This document shows positions 16,897 through 26,245 of a DNA stretch of 37,978 nt, piece by piece. The notes under the pieces are model-generated. The model saw only the letters and a list, made by a program, of their open reading frames with translations. It was not told the DNA's origin and did no database searches. Within the stretch, counting starts at the first letter, position 1. Every line of letters begins with the position of its first letter. The stretch lies in contig CAMZDG010000030.1 in NCBI GenBank assembly GCA_947305245.1, forward strand, positions 1-37,978, in the 5' to 3' direction. This DNA comes from an uncultured Lachnospiraceae bacterium (GTDB lineage Bacteria > Bacillota > Clostridia > Lachnospirales > Lachnospiraceae). The position numbers were made by a program, and so were the translations under genes.

Positions 16897-19491
16897 TTAC
16901 TCCCGCTTCTTACTCCCGGCGCTGCTACTCCAGGCGATCACCTCATGCAGGATCAGCGGAACGCTTGCAAGTCCCAGTAGCGTCCCCCACTCCGCGAAGC
17001 TTAACCGTACCGTTCCAAAGGCATGACAAAGCACCGGAATTTCCGTGACGGCAGCCTGTAATGCCACTCCGAGGGAAAACGCCAGAAGCATGATGCGATT
17101 CTGAAACATTCCCTTTCGAAGCACCGGCCTGGTTACGTCCCGCATGCCGATCGCATGAAAGAGCTGGCTTACGCCAAGCACGGTAAAGGCATAGGTCTGC
17201 CTTCGCATTAAATCGCCCTCCGGAAGCAGGAACGCCGCAAGACTGATCCCTGCGATCAAAAGTCCGTAAAAGCAGGTGCATCCAAGTCCTCCCCTGGCGA
17301 ACAGGGTCTCCTTGCTCTGTCTCGGCGCACAGCGCATCAAAGCCTTTCCGTCATTATGGTCCACGCCGAGTGCCAGCGCCGGCAGGGAATCCGTGATCAG
17401 ATTGATCCACAGGACGTGGCTGCTCCTTAGCGGGGCGGAAAACCCGAAGGCCACCGCGACAAACATGGTCAGAAGCTCTCCCAGATTCGAAGAAAGCAGA
17501 AAGATCACTGATTTTCGGATATTTTCATAAACTCCTCTCCCCTCTTCGATCGCCCGCTTTATGGTCGCAAAGTTGTCGTCCGTCAGCACCAGATCCGCTG
17601 CCTCCTTTGCCACCTCCGTCCCGCTCTTTCCCATGGCAATCCCAACCTGCGCCGCGCGAAGGGACGGTGCGTCGTTGACGCCGTCTCCCGTCATGGCGAC
17701 AATCTTTCCCTGCAGCTGCAAGGCCTTTACGATCTGCATCTTTTGTGCAGGCGTCACCCTCGCGAAAATGCAAAGGCTCCGTCGCTCCATTTCCTTTGCA
17801 AGCTCTGCCTCTGAGAGCGATTCCAGCATTTGTCCCGTCAGGCACTGGCTCTTTTGCCGCGCGATGCCAAGTCGCTTTCCGACGGCAAACGCCGTTGCGA
17901 CGTGATCCCCCGTGATCATAATGGTCTCAACGCCTGCTTCCTCCAGACTTTTCACGGCGCCGGCCGCCTCGGGCCTGGGCGGATCTCCTAGGGCCACAAG
18001 CCCCAGAAACGTCCATTCGGAAGATAGTTCCTCCGATCTTTGCATCGCCACTGCAAGCGTGCGCCAGGCCATGCCGGCCATCTCCTCCGTGACTTTTAGG
18101 ATCTCCCCTCGTTCCTTTTCGCCAAGCCTCCTTTCCCTCCCATGCACGAGAACCGTTTGACATGCCTGTAATATTTGATCCGGCGCGCCCTTTCGAAATC
18201 CGATCCTCCCCCTCGCATGCCGATGAAAGGTGGTCATCTGCTTTCTCTCGGATGAAAACGGGATCTCCTCCAGCCTTGGAAGCTCCCGCTCAAGGCTCTC
18301 CCGAGCAAGCCCAAAGCGCCTGCCAAGCTCCAAAAGGGCCAGCTCCGTCGGGTCGCCGATCCCCGTCTCCAAAGACGCATTGTTGCAAAGGAGCAACCCC
18401 TGAAGGTATTCTTTGGGAGGAGCCTCACCGCCGGGGGAATTCCCTTGGGGCAGACTCCTTGCGTGTCCGTCCCAGTATCCCATCTCCGCCCTCATCCTGT
18501 TTTGCGTCAGCGTCCCCGTCTTATCCGAGCAGACCACGTTCACGGCGCCGAGAGTTTCCACGCTGGGAAGCCTTCTCACGATGGTTCCCGCCTTGACAAG
18601 TCTTGTCACGGAAAGGGCGAGACAGATCGTCACCACCGCGGGCAGCCCCTCCGGCACTGCCGCCACCGCAAGGGAGATCGCGGCAAGAAGCATCTGCATG
18701 ACGTCCCGCTTTTGCAAGACGGCGATCCCAAACAGCGCAGCGCACAAAAAAAGGGAGAGAAGGCTTAAGACCGTTCCCATCTCCCCTAAGCGCCTTTGCA
18801 GGGGAGTGAGTTCCTCCTTCTCTCCGCGTATCATGTCGGCGATCCTGCCGATCTCCGTATTTTTTCCCGTTGCGATCACGATCCCCTTCGCTTTTCCCTC
18901 CACGACCAGCGTGGACTGAAAGGCAAGGTCGCTTCGATGCAGCTTGGTTCCGTCCATCTCCTTTGCCTTCTGGAACACTTTCGCGCCCGGTGCCTGCTTT
19001 CCGGCGGGCAGGGATTCTCCCGTCAGGGCGGATTCCTCGATCTTGCATCGGATCGTCTCCACAAGTCTTAGGTCGGCGGGAACCTTCATGCCTGCTTCCA
19101 AAAAGACCAGATCTCCAACCACCAGCTCCGACGCAGGGATCTCTCGCGGCTTCCCTTCCCGAATGACACATGCCCTCGGGCTTTGCAGCTCCCGAAGCGC
19201 CTCCAGCGCTTTCCTCGCCTTGCCCTCCTGGACCGTCCCGACCATGGCATTGAGAAGCACCACGGCCACGATGATCGCAGCGTCACTGTACTCCCGAAGC
19301 ATCAATGAGATCACGGCCGCCACCGCAAGAACATAGATCAGCGGATCTCGAAGCTGCTCCAAAAACGTGACAAGCCAGCTTTTTCCGCGATGCTCGCTGA
19401 TGCAGTTCGGCCCATCTATGGCGAGCCTCTCCCGCGCTTCCTTCTCCGTTAATCCCTGCTCTGTCACTTCCACGTACGCCCATTCCTTCAA
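16897..19491 (-). CDS. Calcium-type cation-transporting P-type ATPase
   Basis: An 864-residue membrane pump of the P2A (SERCA-like) class. In order: cation ATPase N-terminal domain (GLTEKEARERL), actuator motif TGES at 157-160, M4 motif VPEGLP around 280, phosphorylation site CSDKTGTLTQ (Asp323), nucleotide-binding KGAP, MITGDH, TGDGVNDAP, and M5/M6 with NLGELL and NLITDSLPALALGVD. The PEGL, NLGE and NxxTD motifs are those of calcium export pumps. The start is doubtful: TTG at 19491 is the first usable codon after an in-frame stop but has no ribosome site; GTG at 19473 has AAGGA ten bases upstream. Stand-alone gene; a shared terminator lies downstream. Confidence 0.92.
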   Translation of the reverse strand: MKEWAYVEVTEQGLTEKEARERLAIDGPNCISEHRGKSWLVTFLEQLRDPLIYVLAVAAVISLMLREYSDAAIIVAVVLLNAMVGTVQEGKARKALEALRELQSPRACVIREGKPREIPASELVVGDLVFLEAGMKVPADLRLVETIRCKIEESALTGESLPAGKQAPGAKVFQKAKEMDGTKLHRSDLAFQSTLVVEGKAKGIVIATGKNTEIGRIADMIRGEKEELTPLQRRLGEMGTVLSLLSLFLCAALFGIAVLQKRDVMQMLLAAISLAVAAVPEGLPAVVTICLALSVTRLVKAGTIVRRLPSVETLGAVNVVCSDKTGTLTQNRMRAEMGYWDGHARSLPQGNSPGGEAPPKEYLQGLLLCNNASLETGIGDPTELALLELGRRFGLARESLERELPRLEEIPFSSERKQMTTFHRHARGRIGFRKGAPDQILQACQTVLVHGRERRLGEKERGEILKVTEEMAGMAWRTLAVAMQRSEELSSEWTFLGLVALGDPPRPEAAGAVKSLEEAGVETIMITGDHVATAFAVGKRLGIARQKSQCLTGQMLESLSEAELAKEMERRSLCIFARVTPAQKMQIVKALQLQGKIVAMTGDGVNDAPSLRAAQVGIAMGKSGTEVAKEAADLVLTDDNFATIKRAIEEGRGVYENIRKSVIFLLSSNLGELLTMFVAVAFGFSAPLRSSHVLWINLITDSLPALALGVDHNDGKALMRCAPRQSKETLFARGGLGCTCFYGLLIAGISLAAFLLPEGDLMRRQTYAFTVLGVSQLFHAIGMRDVTRPVLRKGMFQNRIMLLAFSLGVALQAAVTEIPVLCHAFGTVRLSFAEWGTLLGLASVPLILHEVIAWSSSAGSKKRE

Positions 19492-19546
19492 TGCTCATTC
19501 ATGCATATGATGCACGGCTCCGCGTCATGCCACCTAAACGGGATCT

Positions 19547-21220
19547 TTATTTTAGCAATTCTTTCGTATAAGCGTTCCGGGGATGGGCAAAGATTTCCTC
19601 CGTCTCGCCGATCTCAAGGATCTTTCCGTCCTTCATGACCATGATGCGGTCGCAGACCTGATAGATCACGTTGATGTCATGCGAGATGAACAGGAAGGAT
19701 GTCCCCAGGTCGTCCTGCAGCTTTCGGATCAGCTCCAGGATCTGCGCCTGTATGGTCACGTCCAGCGCCGAAACAGGCTCATCCGCTATGACAAGGCCCG
19801 GCCTCGTGATGAGCGCCTGCCCAATGCTGATGCGCTGCCGCTGGCCGCCCGAAAGCTGGGAAGGTCTTCTCGTAAAGTATTTCTCCTTCAGGCCCACCAT
19901 GCGGAGCATCTCATAAGCCGCCGCCTCACGGTCCTTCGGCGTCATGGCCTTCGACGGATCGAGCATGCCCTGCGCGCGAAGCGGTTCCTGTAAGAGCCAT
20001 CCCACCGTCTTCGCGGGATTTAAGCTTCCGTACGGGTCCTGAAACACCATCTGCGGTGCGTTGGAGAAGTGCGTCACGCTCCCCTCCACCATCCGGTTCA
20101 GTCCAAGGATTGCCTTGGAAAGCGAGGTCTTTCCGCACCCGCTCTCGCCCACAAGCCCCAGGATCTCCCCTTCATAAACAGAGAAATCCGCATGATGCAC
20201 CACGCACTTTTTCACCGTTTTTCCAAAGAGCGAATTGGCATTTTCCCGATAGAATACGCTGAGGTCCTTTACTTCCAACAGGGCCTTCCCCTGTGCGCCC
20301 TCCTCTTCCTTCCTTGCTTCCCTTCGCTTCTGATAGGCTGACTTTTTCTTCCCCGTACGCCCGGGCACGGCATTGATCAGCTTTTTCGTATAGTCACCGC
20401 GCGGATCGCCAAAGATCTCCTCCGTGTTTCCTTCTTCGACGATCTCGCCGTCCTTCATGACAAGGATCCTGTCGCAGAGCGTCCTTGCAAGATTTAGGTC
20501 ATGCGTGATAAAGAGCAGGGAATTCTTCTGCTCATGATTGATCTTTCGAAGCAAGTCTATAATTTGGTTTTGGATCGTGACGTCCAATGCCGTGGTGGGC
20601 TCATCTGCCACGATCAGGCCAGGGTGCAGGATCACCGCGATCGCGATCATCACGCGCTGACGCATGCCGCCCGAAAGCTGATGCGGATAACAGTCATACA
20701 GCTTTTCCACGTCTTTGAGGCCCACGCTGCGAAGCGCCTCGAGCACCCTTTGGCGGCGACGCTCCTTTATGGCATCCCGCTCGCGGATCCACTCGGTCAG
20801 GCCTGCTTTCTCCTTGGAGCCCTTCTTTTCTTCGCCTTGCGCCACATTTCCATCCTGGCTCTTCTTGTCATGTAAGATCAGGACCTCCTCCACCTGCGCT
20901 CCCACCTTCATGGTAGGATTGAGGGAAGTCATGGGTTCCTGAAAGACCATGGACATCTTCTGTCCCTGGTATTCCCTGTAAAGGGCATTGTTTCTGGGCG
21001 TTCCGGCCTCCAAAAGGAGCTGATCGTCATAATAGATCCTGCCGGAGGTCACTCTCGCCGTCTCCGACACAAGCCCCATCATTGTCAGCGCCGTCACGGA
21101 CTTTCCGCTCCCGGATTCTCCGACCACGCCAAGGATCTCCCCGTCTCCGATCGTAAAGGAGACATTTTTTACCACTTCAGGACCGTCAAACGCGACGGAC
21201 AAATTCTCAATCTTGATCAT
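19547..21220 (-). CDS. Fused double ATPase of a peptide-type ABC importer (DppD-DppF-like)
   Basis: A 557-residue protein with two complete nucleotide-binding domains. The first has Walker A GESGSGKS, signature LSGGMRQRV, Walker B LIVADEPTTALD; the second has GESGCGKTS, LSGGQRQRIS and LVIADEPVSALD. In most peptide importers these domains are separate proteins (DppD and DppF/OppD and OppF); here they are joined by a basic linker around residues 285-310 (KKKSAYQKRREARKEEEG). A charged insert of about 35 residues around 130-165 in the first domain is unusual. The start overlaps the dppC-like stop by 4 bp, and it is the last gene of the operon. Confidence 0.92.
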   Translation of the reverse strand: MIKIENLSVAFDGPEVVKNVSFTIGDGEILGVVGESGSGKSVTALTMMGLVSETARVTSGRIYYDDQLLLEAGTPRNNALYREYQGQKMSMVFQEPMTSLNPTMKVGAQVEEVLILHDKKSQDGNVAQGEEKKGSKEKAGLTEWIRERDAIKERRRQRVLEALRSVGLKDVEKLYDCYPHQLSGGMRQRVMIAIAVILHPGLIVADEPTTALDVTIQNQIIDLLRKINHEQKNSLLFITHDLNLARTLCDRILVMKDGEIVEEGNTEEIFGDPRGDYTKKLINAVPGRTGKKKSAYQKRREARKEEEGAQGKALLEVKDLSVFYRENANSLFGKTVKKCVVHHADFSVYEGEILGLVGESGCGKTSLSKAILGLNRMVEGSVTHFSNAPQMVFQDPYGSLNPAKTVGWLLQEPLRAQGMLDPSKAMTPKDREAAAYEMLRMVGLKEKYFTRRPSQLSGGQRQRISIGQALITRPGLVIADEPVSALDVTIQAQILELIRKLQDDLGTSFLFISHDINVIYQVCDRIMVMKDGKILEIGETEEIFAHPRNAYTKELLK

Positions 21221-22044
21221 TTGCGGCCCTCCTGTTTTCTCCGGATCCCCTCGCTAAGCAGCGCAAAGCCAAGAACGATCCAAACAATGGTCAGGCCGGA
21301 CGAAAGTGCATACCAAGGCGCGCGCCCTAAGTACCCCTGCGCATCCGACAGCATGTTTCCAAGGCTTGCCTCCGGGTGCTGCACGCCAATCCCCAGATAG
21401 CTCATGCCGGATTCCGCCAAAATGGCGTTATTAAATCCAATGGTCACGCTCACCCAAAATACGGAAAAGATATTGGGCAGAATGTGCACGAACAAAATTC
21501 TCAGTTTTTTGACCCCCATGAGGCGCGCGCGCATGATATAATCCGCGTCGCGCAGGCGGATAAATTCGCTTCGCACGATCCTGACATAGCTCGGCGTAAA
21601 GACGATGCCAAGCGAAAAGATCACGTTCTGCTTTCCCCTTCCGAGAATGCTGATGACCACGAGGGCCAAAAGGATGCTGGGGAAGGAGTTGATCGCATCC
21701 GTCACGCGCATGATCACCTCATCCAGCAGGCCGCCGAAATATCCCGTGATCGCGCCGATCAGGATCCCGGCGCCCGCGGAGATCAGCACGATCAGACTGC
21801 TGACGATCACTGTGGTGCCAATGCCCTGCATCACGCGGGAGAAAATGTCACGGCCAAAGTTATCGGTCCCGAAGATATGCCGGAGGCTCGGCCCGTGAAA
21901 GCGCTCCGCCGCGGACATCGCAGTGGTCCCGTAGGGCGTCCAGAAAAAGCTCAGGATCCCGAGCATGACGGCAAGGCCGGTCATTGCCAGCCCCACAAGA
22001 AAATATGCATTTTGATCACGAAACCAAGCACCAATCTTTTTCAT
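21217..22044 (-). CDS. Peptide-type ABC importer permease (DppC-like)
   Basis: A 275-residue membrane protein of the binding-protein-dependent permease family. It opens with a hydrophobic segment after MKKIGAWFRDQNAYFLVG, followed by the periplasmic-side HIFGTDNFGRDIFSR motif typical of DppC/OppC N-terminal extensions, and contains the EAA-like loop with YIMRARLMGVKKLRILFVHILPN. It pairs with the DppB-like permease, whose gene ends 56 bp upstream, and its stop overlaps the fused ATPase start. Confidence 0.92.
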   Translation of the reverse strand: MKKIGAWFRDQNAYFLVGLAMTGLAVMLGILSFFWTPYGTTAMSAAERFHGPSLRHIFGTDNFGRDIFSRVMQGIGTTVIVSSLIVLISAGAGILIGAITGYFGGLLDEVIMRVTDAINSFPSILLALVVISILGRGKQNVIFSLGIVFTPSYVRIVRSEFIRLRDADYIMRARLMGVKKLRILFVHILPNIFSVFWVSVTIGFNNAILAESGMSYLGIGVQHPEASLGNMLSDAQGYLGRAPWYALSSGLTIVWIVLGFALLSEGIRRKQEGRK

Positions 22045-22100
22045 AAGCAGCCCTCATGCGCATCAGCTCCTGCTTCCAAATCGTCAGCCAGGCAAGATCA

Positions 22101-23060
22101 TCATTTGTTGCTGATGCGGGGATCGATCACGCGATACAGCACGTCCACCAAAAAATAAACAAAGATCACGACAAAAGTAATATATAGGATCAGGATCTCC
22201 ACGACGGGGAAATCTCTGGTTGAGATCGAACTGATCAGCAGCTTTCCGATGCCGGGCAGACCAAAGACCTGCTCTACCACGATGCTTCCTGCAACAATCT
22301 CCGCTATGATCATGCCAAGGAAGGTCACCACGGGCATCATCGCATTGCGGAGCACGTGAAAATAGGCCACGCGGCGCTCGGACGCGCCCTTGCTGTATGC
22401 CGTTCGCACGTAATCCGCGCCATTCTCCGTCAGCATGGAATTTCGAAGAAATCTCGCCGTCATGGCAATCTTGGGGATCGCCACCGAGATTGCCGGGAAA
22501 AGAAGATACGAAATACAGCCCCAGAAATCCTCTTTATAGCTGACGTAACCGCCGGGGGAAAACCACTTGAGTAAAATGCCGAACAGATAGGTCACGAGCA
22601 CGCCGAGAAAGAAGGACGGAACGGCCATGGCCGTCTGCGTGCCCATGCTTAAGACCGCATCGAGAAAACGGTTCTTGCTCCTGGCCCAAAAAACGCCGAG
22701 AGGGATCGCGATCACCGCGATCAGAACCATGGAAATGGCAGCCAGAAGGAGCGTCACGGGGAGCTTATCCCCGATCAGCTCAGCCACTGGCATCATTTGA
22801 TTCATGTTTTTGGAAAAGCGATAGCTGTTCCCGAAATCACCCTTTAAGACATTGCCCGCCCAGCTGAAATACCGCACCACCGGCGGAAGGTCAAGTCCTA
22901 ATTCCTTGCGAAGCGCTTCCTCCCTCTCCGGCGTTGCCTCCGTCCCGAGAATGGAGGTCACGACGTCGCCGGGGATGATCTGGAACGCAAGAAAGGCCAA
23001 CACGGATACCAGGAACAATGTCATAATGAGAGTAATGATCTTCTTTACCAGGTATTTCAT
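22101..23060 (-). CDS. Peptide-type ABC importer permease (DppB-like)
   Basis: A 319-residue membrane protein with about six transmembrane segments. The N-terminus MKYLVKKIITLIMTLFLVSV and GDVVTSILGTEATPEREEAL match DppB/OppB, and the cytosolic EAA loop is ADYVRTAYSKGASERRVAYF. Length is usual for the family. GGAGGG lies seven to eight bases before the ATG at 23060. Second gene of the importer operon, after the binding lipoprotein and a 138-bp gap with a stem-loop. Confidence 0.92.
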   Translation of the reverse strand: MKYLVKKIITLIMTLFLVSVLAFLAFQIIPGDVVTSILGTEATPEREEALRKELGLDLPPVVRYFSWAGNVLKGDFGNSYRFSKNMNQMMPVAELIGDKLPVTLLLAAISMVLIAVIAIPLGVFWARSKNRFLDAVLSMGTQTAMAVPSFFLGVLVTYLFGILLKWFSPGGYVSYKEDFWGCISYLLFPAISVAIPKIAMTARFLRNSMLTENGADYVRTAYSKGASERRVAYFHVLRNAMMPVVTFLGMIIAEIVAGSIVVEQVFGLPGIGKLLISSISTRDFPVVEILILYITFVVIFVYFLVDVLYRVIDPRISNK

Positions 23061-23124
23061 GTTGGCCCTCCTAATTGAATCGCTTCGCGATGTTCTGCTT
23101 CATTTGCTCCGTTCCCTTTTAGGC

Positions 23125-23165
23125 GATGAAAATTCCGTCGCAAATTCAGCGTCAGATTTTTCATC
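23125..23165 (-). other. Stem-loop between binding protein and permease genes
   Basis: GATGAAAA (23125-23132) and TTTTCATC (23158-23165) are an 8-bp inverted repeat with a 25-base loop in the 138-bp gap after the binding-protein stop. No T-run follows on the minus strand. Such hairpins often let the solute-binding gene be expressed more strongly than the permeases. Confidence 0.4.
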
Positions 23166-23198
23166 AGGGGGACGTCGCTTCATTCCGCATTTAAGGGG

Positions 23199-24788
23199 TT
23201 ACTTGTTTATAAAGTATACTGTGCTCATGTCCTGCACGTAGATCGGATAGAACTTATATCCTGCAAGGTTCTTGCTCAGCGCGATGGTGATGGGGGGATC
23301 CTGGATGAAAGCAGTTCCTGCTTCCTTCACGAAGATCTCCTGCGCCTCCTTATAGTACTTTGCCTTGTCTGCAAGGTTCATGCTCGCTTCCGCCTTCTTA
23401 TATGCCGCATCATATTCAGCACTCGAGAAGTTGATGAAGTTCTTCTTATGACCGGTCTGGAAACGAACCATCAGATAGCTCGGCGTCATGTCACAGGTGA
23501 TGGCACAGATGGATGCCTGATAAGCGCGGCCCTGACGATATACGTCCTCCAGCCAGGTATTCCAATCCACAAGCTCGATCTGGCAGTCAATGTTCGCCGC
23601 CTTCAGCTGCTCCGCAACCACATCCGCCGTCTGCACGTGTGCCTCATAGTTGGAAGGCACGATCACGGTAAAGGAAATGCCGTTCGGATAGCCAGCTTCC
23701 GCAAGGAGCTGCTTTGCCTTCTCGATATTTGCGCCGGTGCCGTACACGTCATTCAGGTCTACGTAATAATCCTTCAGCGTAGGCAACATTGCCGCACTGA
23801 TGATGGCACCGTTGCCGCCCACCACGAACTCATTGATCAGGTCTCTGTCCATTGCGTAGCAGACCGCCTGACGAACCTTTACGTTGTCGAAGGGTGCCAC
23901 CTTATTGTTCAGGAACATTGCCTGCAATGCGTCAGAGGGCGCGGAAAGGATCTGATACTCATTTGCCAGCTCAGCTGCCTGAGAATCGGTCAGATAAGAA
24001 TACAGATCGATGCTGTGGCCCTTGAGCTCCAAAAGTGCTGTGTCAGCGCCGCTGACGATCTTAAAGTTCACTTCATCCAGGTAAGGAAGTCCTTCCTGCC
24101 AATAGTCGGGGTTCTTCTTTACGACAAGACCCTCCTGGGGCTTGTAAGACACAAAAGAAAAAGGTCCCGTACCGATCGGATTGCTGCCTTCCTCTTCGCC
24201 GCTTCCTGCGGGGATGATGGCGGTCGTGAAGCTGTAGATCAGCTCCAAGTTTGCACTGCCCGTCGTTACCTGGACCGTATGTTCGTCAACGATCGTAACG
24301 CTTTGGATCGTTGCCAGGCTCGAGATCAGAGGCGTGCCGTCAAGTAATCCGGATGCCCTCTCCAGGGAATATTTCACGTCTTCAGCCGTCACGTTCTTTC
24401 CATTGTGGAACTTTACGTTGTCACGCAGGGTGAACGTGTAGGTGAGCCCATCCTCCGAAACGGAGTAATCACTAGCCACTGCACAGATCAAAGAGCCATT
24501 TTCGTTAACCTTTAATAGACCTTCAAAAATGTTGAACAGAATTTCCTTAGTTCCTGCCGCAGTTGCTTTGTGTGGGTCAAGACTGTCAATATCCTGTTGC
24601 ACTCCGACTACTACCTTTCCGCCGTACTTAGGATCTACGGCAGGAGTCTGATTTTGGGTGGAACCCTGTGATTCCACGGTAGAGTCAGGAGCAGAGGACT
24701 TATCCTCCGGAGACTTGCCACCTGCGCATCCGCCCAGTGCAGCTACCAAGAGAAGTGCCATGAGGGTAATGCTAAATTTCTTCTTCAT
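23199..24788 (-). CDS. Peptide/solute-binding lipoprotein of the ABC importer
   Basis: A 529-residue family 5 extracellular solute-binding protein (DppA/OppA type). The signal peptide MKKKFSITLMALLLVAAL leads to a lipobox LGGC with Cys21 as the lipidation site, then a Ser/Thr/Gln-rich linker. The mature part has the family stretches DIDSLDPHKATAAGTKEILF, YTFTLRDNVKFHNGKNVTAE and NPIGTGPFSFVSY. It should be anchored on the outside of the membrane and deliver a peptide-like ligand to the DppB/C-like permeases encoded downstream. The ligand cannot be read from the sequence; relatives bind di- or oligopeptides, nickel or sugars. Its promoter is at 24844-24871. Confidence 0.95.
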   Translation of the reverse strand: MKKKFSITLMALLLVAALGGCAGGKSPEDKSSAPDSTVESQGSTQNQTPAVDPKYGGKVVVGVQQDIDSLDPHKATAAGTKEILFNIFEGLLKVNENGSLICAVASDYSVSEDGLTYTFTLRDNVKFHNGKNVTAEDVKYSLERASGLLDGTPLISSLATIQSVTIVDEHTVQVTTGSANLELIYSFTTAIIPAGSGEEEGSNPIGTGPFSFVSYKPQEGLVVKKNPDYWQEGLPYLDEVNFKIVSGADTALLELKGHSIDLYSYLTDSQAAELANEYQILSAPSDALQAMFLNNKVAPFDNVKVRQAVCYAMDRDLINEFVVGGNGAIISAAMLPTLKDYYVDLNDVYGTGANIEKAKQLLAEAGYPNGISFTVIVPSNYEAHVQTADVVAEQLKAANIDCQIELVDWNTWLEDVYRQGRAYQASICAITCDMTPSYLMVRFQTGHKKNFINFSSAEYDAAYKKAEASMNLADKAKYYKEAQEIFVKEAGTAFIQDPPITIALSKNLAGYKFYPIYVQDMSTVYFINK

Positions 24789-24843
24789 AATGCTCTCCCT
24801 TTCTTCCAGAAAATAAATCTCTCACTATTCAATTGTCACCCTC

Positions 24844-24871
24844 ATTGTAACACAGAACTCCCGAAAAGCAA
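24844..24871 (-). promoter_or_regulatory. Promoter of the ABC importer operon
   Basis: On the minus strand TTGCTT (24866-24871) is separated by 16 bp from TACAAT (24844-24849), giving a start near 24837 and a leader of about 48 bases before the lipoprotein ATG. This separates the importer from the glycan genes upstream, although no clear terminator is seen between them. Confidence 0.65.
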
Positions 24872-24901
24872 GTTTTTTTCTAAGTACAAAGCAAAGAACC
24901 C

Positions 24902-26245
24902 CTACATGACCTGTTTCCAGAGGAAATATCCTGTCGCATAGACCGCCATCAGGAAGGAAGATAGCGAGATCAGCCAAGGGTAAATCTTAGGATGTCTGTG
25001 GGTGAATTCGCCCGCGATCATAAAGAGCGGGAACGCACAGAGCATATACCTGCCGCCGCTGATCAGCCAGGTCACCGAATAACAGATCATGGTATAGACG
25101 AATAAATATGCCGTGTACTTGAGCGGATGGCGCTTTATGCCATACGCAAGCGCGGCCATGGCCAGCACGAACGCCAGATATTCCGGGATCCAGATGCAGG
25201 CCTTGATGGAAGTACCCACCGTGGGATTGACCAGGTAGGATACAATCTCTTCCAGCGAGTTGGTGAAAAAAGTGGGACTTAAATGCCAATGCTCCCTCTG
25301 ATAGGTCACAAACTGAAAGGCATTGCCCTCCACCACATAATTGATATAGCAATAGATCAGGTTGCCCACGGGAATGAGAAGCAAGAAGATCCCCTTGGTG
25401 AAGACATATTGGAAGAAGGTGCCAAGCTTTTTCTCCCTTGCAAGTCTGACGGGAGAATAAGTGAGCAGGAACTCCACGCCGGCAACGCCGAGTATGATCA
25501 CGCCCTGCGCACGGCAAATGGAACAAAGCAGGCCAATTAGGCCGACGCCAAGCCAGCAATGCCTTTTGATCAGATAAAATGCGATCGAAACCATGCAGAA
25601 GAACAGGCTCTCCGTCATGGCCGCGCCAAAGAAAAATGCGAAGGGGGACACGCTGAGCAGCACCAAGGCCTTCTCCGCCACGTCCCTGTCATACTCCCTG
25701 ACCAGCGTTGCATAAAAGAAGACCGCGCCCACCGCGAAACTAAGAGTGGAGACCAACATGCCGGCAAGCTGCCAGCTCGGACAGATCAGGTGGAACAGAC
25801 GGACCAACCATGGATAGAGCGGGAAGAATACCAAAAAGAGATGCTGTCCGTTTTCGATGCAATTTGCATAGCCCTTCTCAGCAATGTCCAGATAATGCGG
25901 ACTGTCCCAGTGCGCCCAGCACTCAAAGAATGCCTGGAGCGAAAACTTGGCCTCGTCCCGAAATATCATGTAAATAGTCGTCGCACAGACATAGAGCAAA
26001 AGCCGGAACAAAAGCGCCAGACCAAATACCTTTGCAGCCGTCCGAAGCGTAATCTTCTCCTCGGGACGCCCCTGCGCCACTTCCTCCGCCTTGGCCGCTT
26101 CTTCCACGGCTTCCCCAGTCGCCACTTCCTCTGTCTTGGCCGCTTCTTCCGCCGCCTCTCTTTTCCCACTCAGCTGTCTGATGAATTCCACAAACCAATA
26201 GACGATGAGCAGTACCACCACTGCCACGTAGATAAGCTTGATCAT
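24902..26245 (-). CDS. PIG-V-like GT-C membrane mannosyltransferase
   Basis: A 447-residue membrane protein. After one N-terminal helix (IYVAVVVLLIVYWFVEF) comes an acidic Glu/Ala-rich cytosolic stretch (about 28-63) with two near-identical 10-residue repeats, EEAAKTEEVA and EEAAKAEEVA, then about nine membrane helices. The extracytoplasmic loop WDSPHYLDIAEKGY and FFPLYPWLVRL match PIG-V-type mannosyltransferases, which transfer mannose from a lipid-phosphate donor, the WDS Asp being the likely catalytic residue. It starts inside the stop of the GT39-like gene (4-bp overlap), so the two are translationally coupled. The acceptor, protein or glycolipid, is unknown. Confidence 0.75.
   Translation of the reverse strand: MIKLIYVAVVVLLIVYWFVEFIRQLSGKREAAEEAAKTEEVATGEAVEEAAKAEEVAQGRPEEKITLRTAAKVFGLALLFRLLLYVCATTIYMIFRDEAKFSLQAFFECWAHWDSPHYLDIAEKGYANCIENGQHLFLVFFPLYPWLVRLFHLICPSWQLAGMLVSTLSFAVGAVFFYATLVREYDRDVAEKALVLLSVSPFAFFFGAAMTESLFFCMVSIAFYLIKRHCWLGVGLIGLLCSICRAQGVIILGVAGVEFLLTYSPVRLAREKKLGTFFQYVFTKGIFLLLIPVGNLIYCYINYVVEGNAFQFVTYQREHWHLSPTFFTNSLEEIVSYLVNPTVGTSIKACIWIPEYLAFVLAMAALAYGIKRHPLKYTAYLFVYTMICYSVTWLISGGRYMLCAFPLFMIAGEFTHRHPKIYPWLISLSSFLMAVYATGYFLWKQVM
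26075..26149 (-). repeat. Imperfect tandem repeat coding for an EEAAKxEEVA linker
   Basis: Residues 33-42 and 48-57 of the PIG-V-like protein are near-identical decapeptides, encoded by imperfect DNA repeats rich in GCC and TTC on the plus strand. Such repeats are prone to slippage and length change. Confidence 0.6.
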
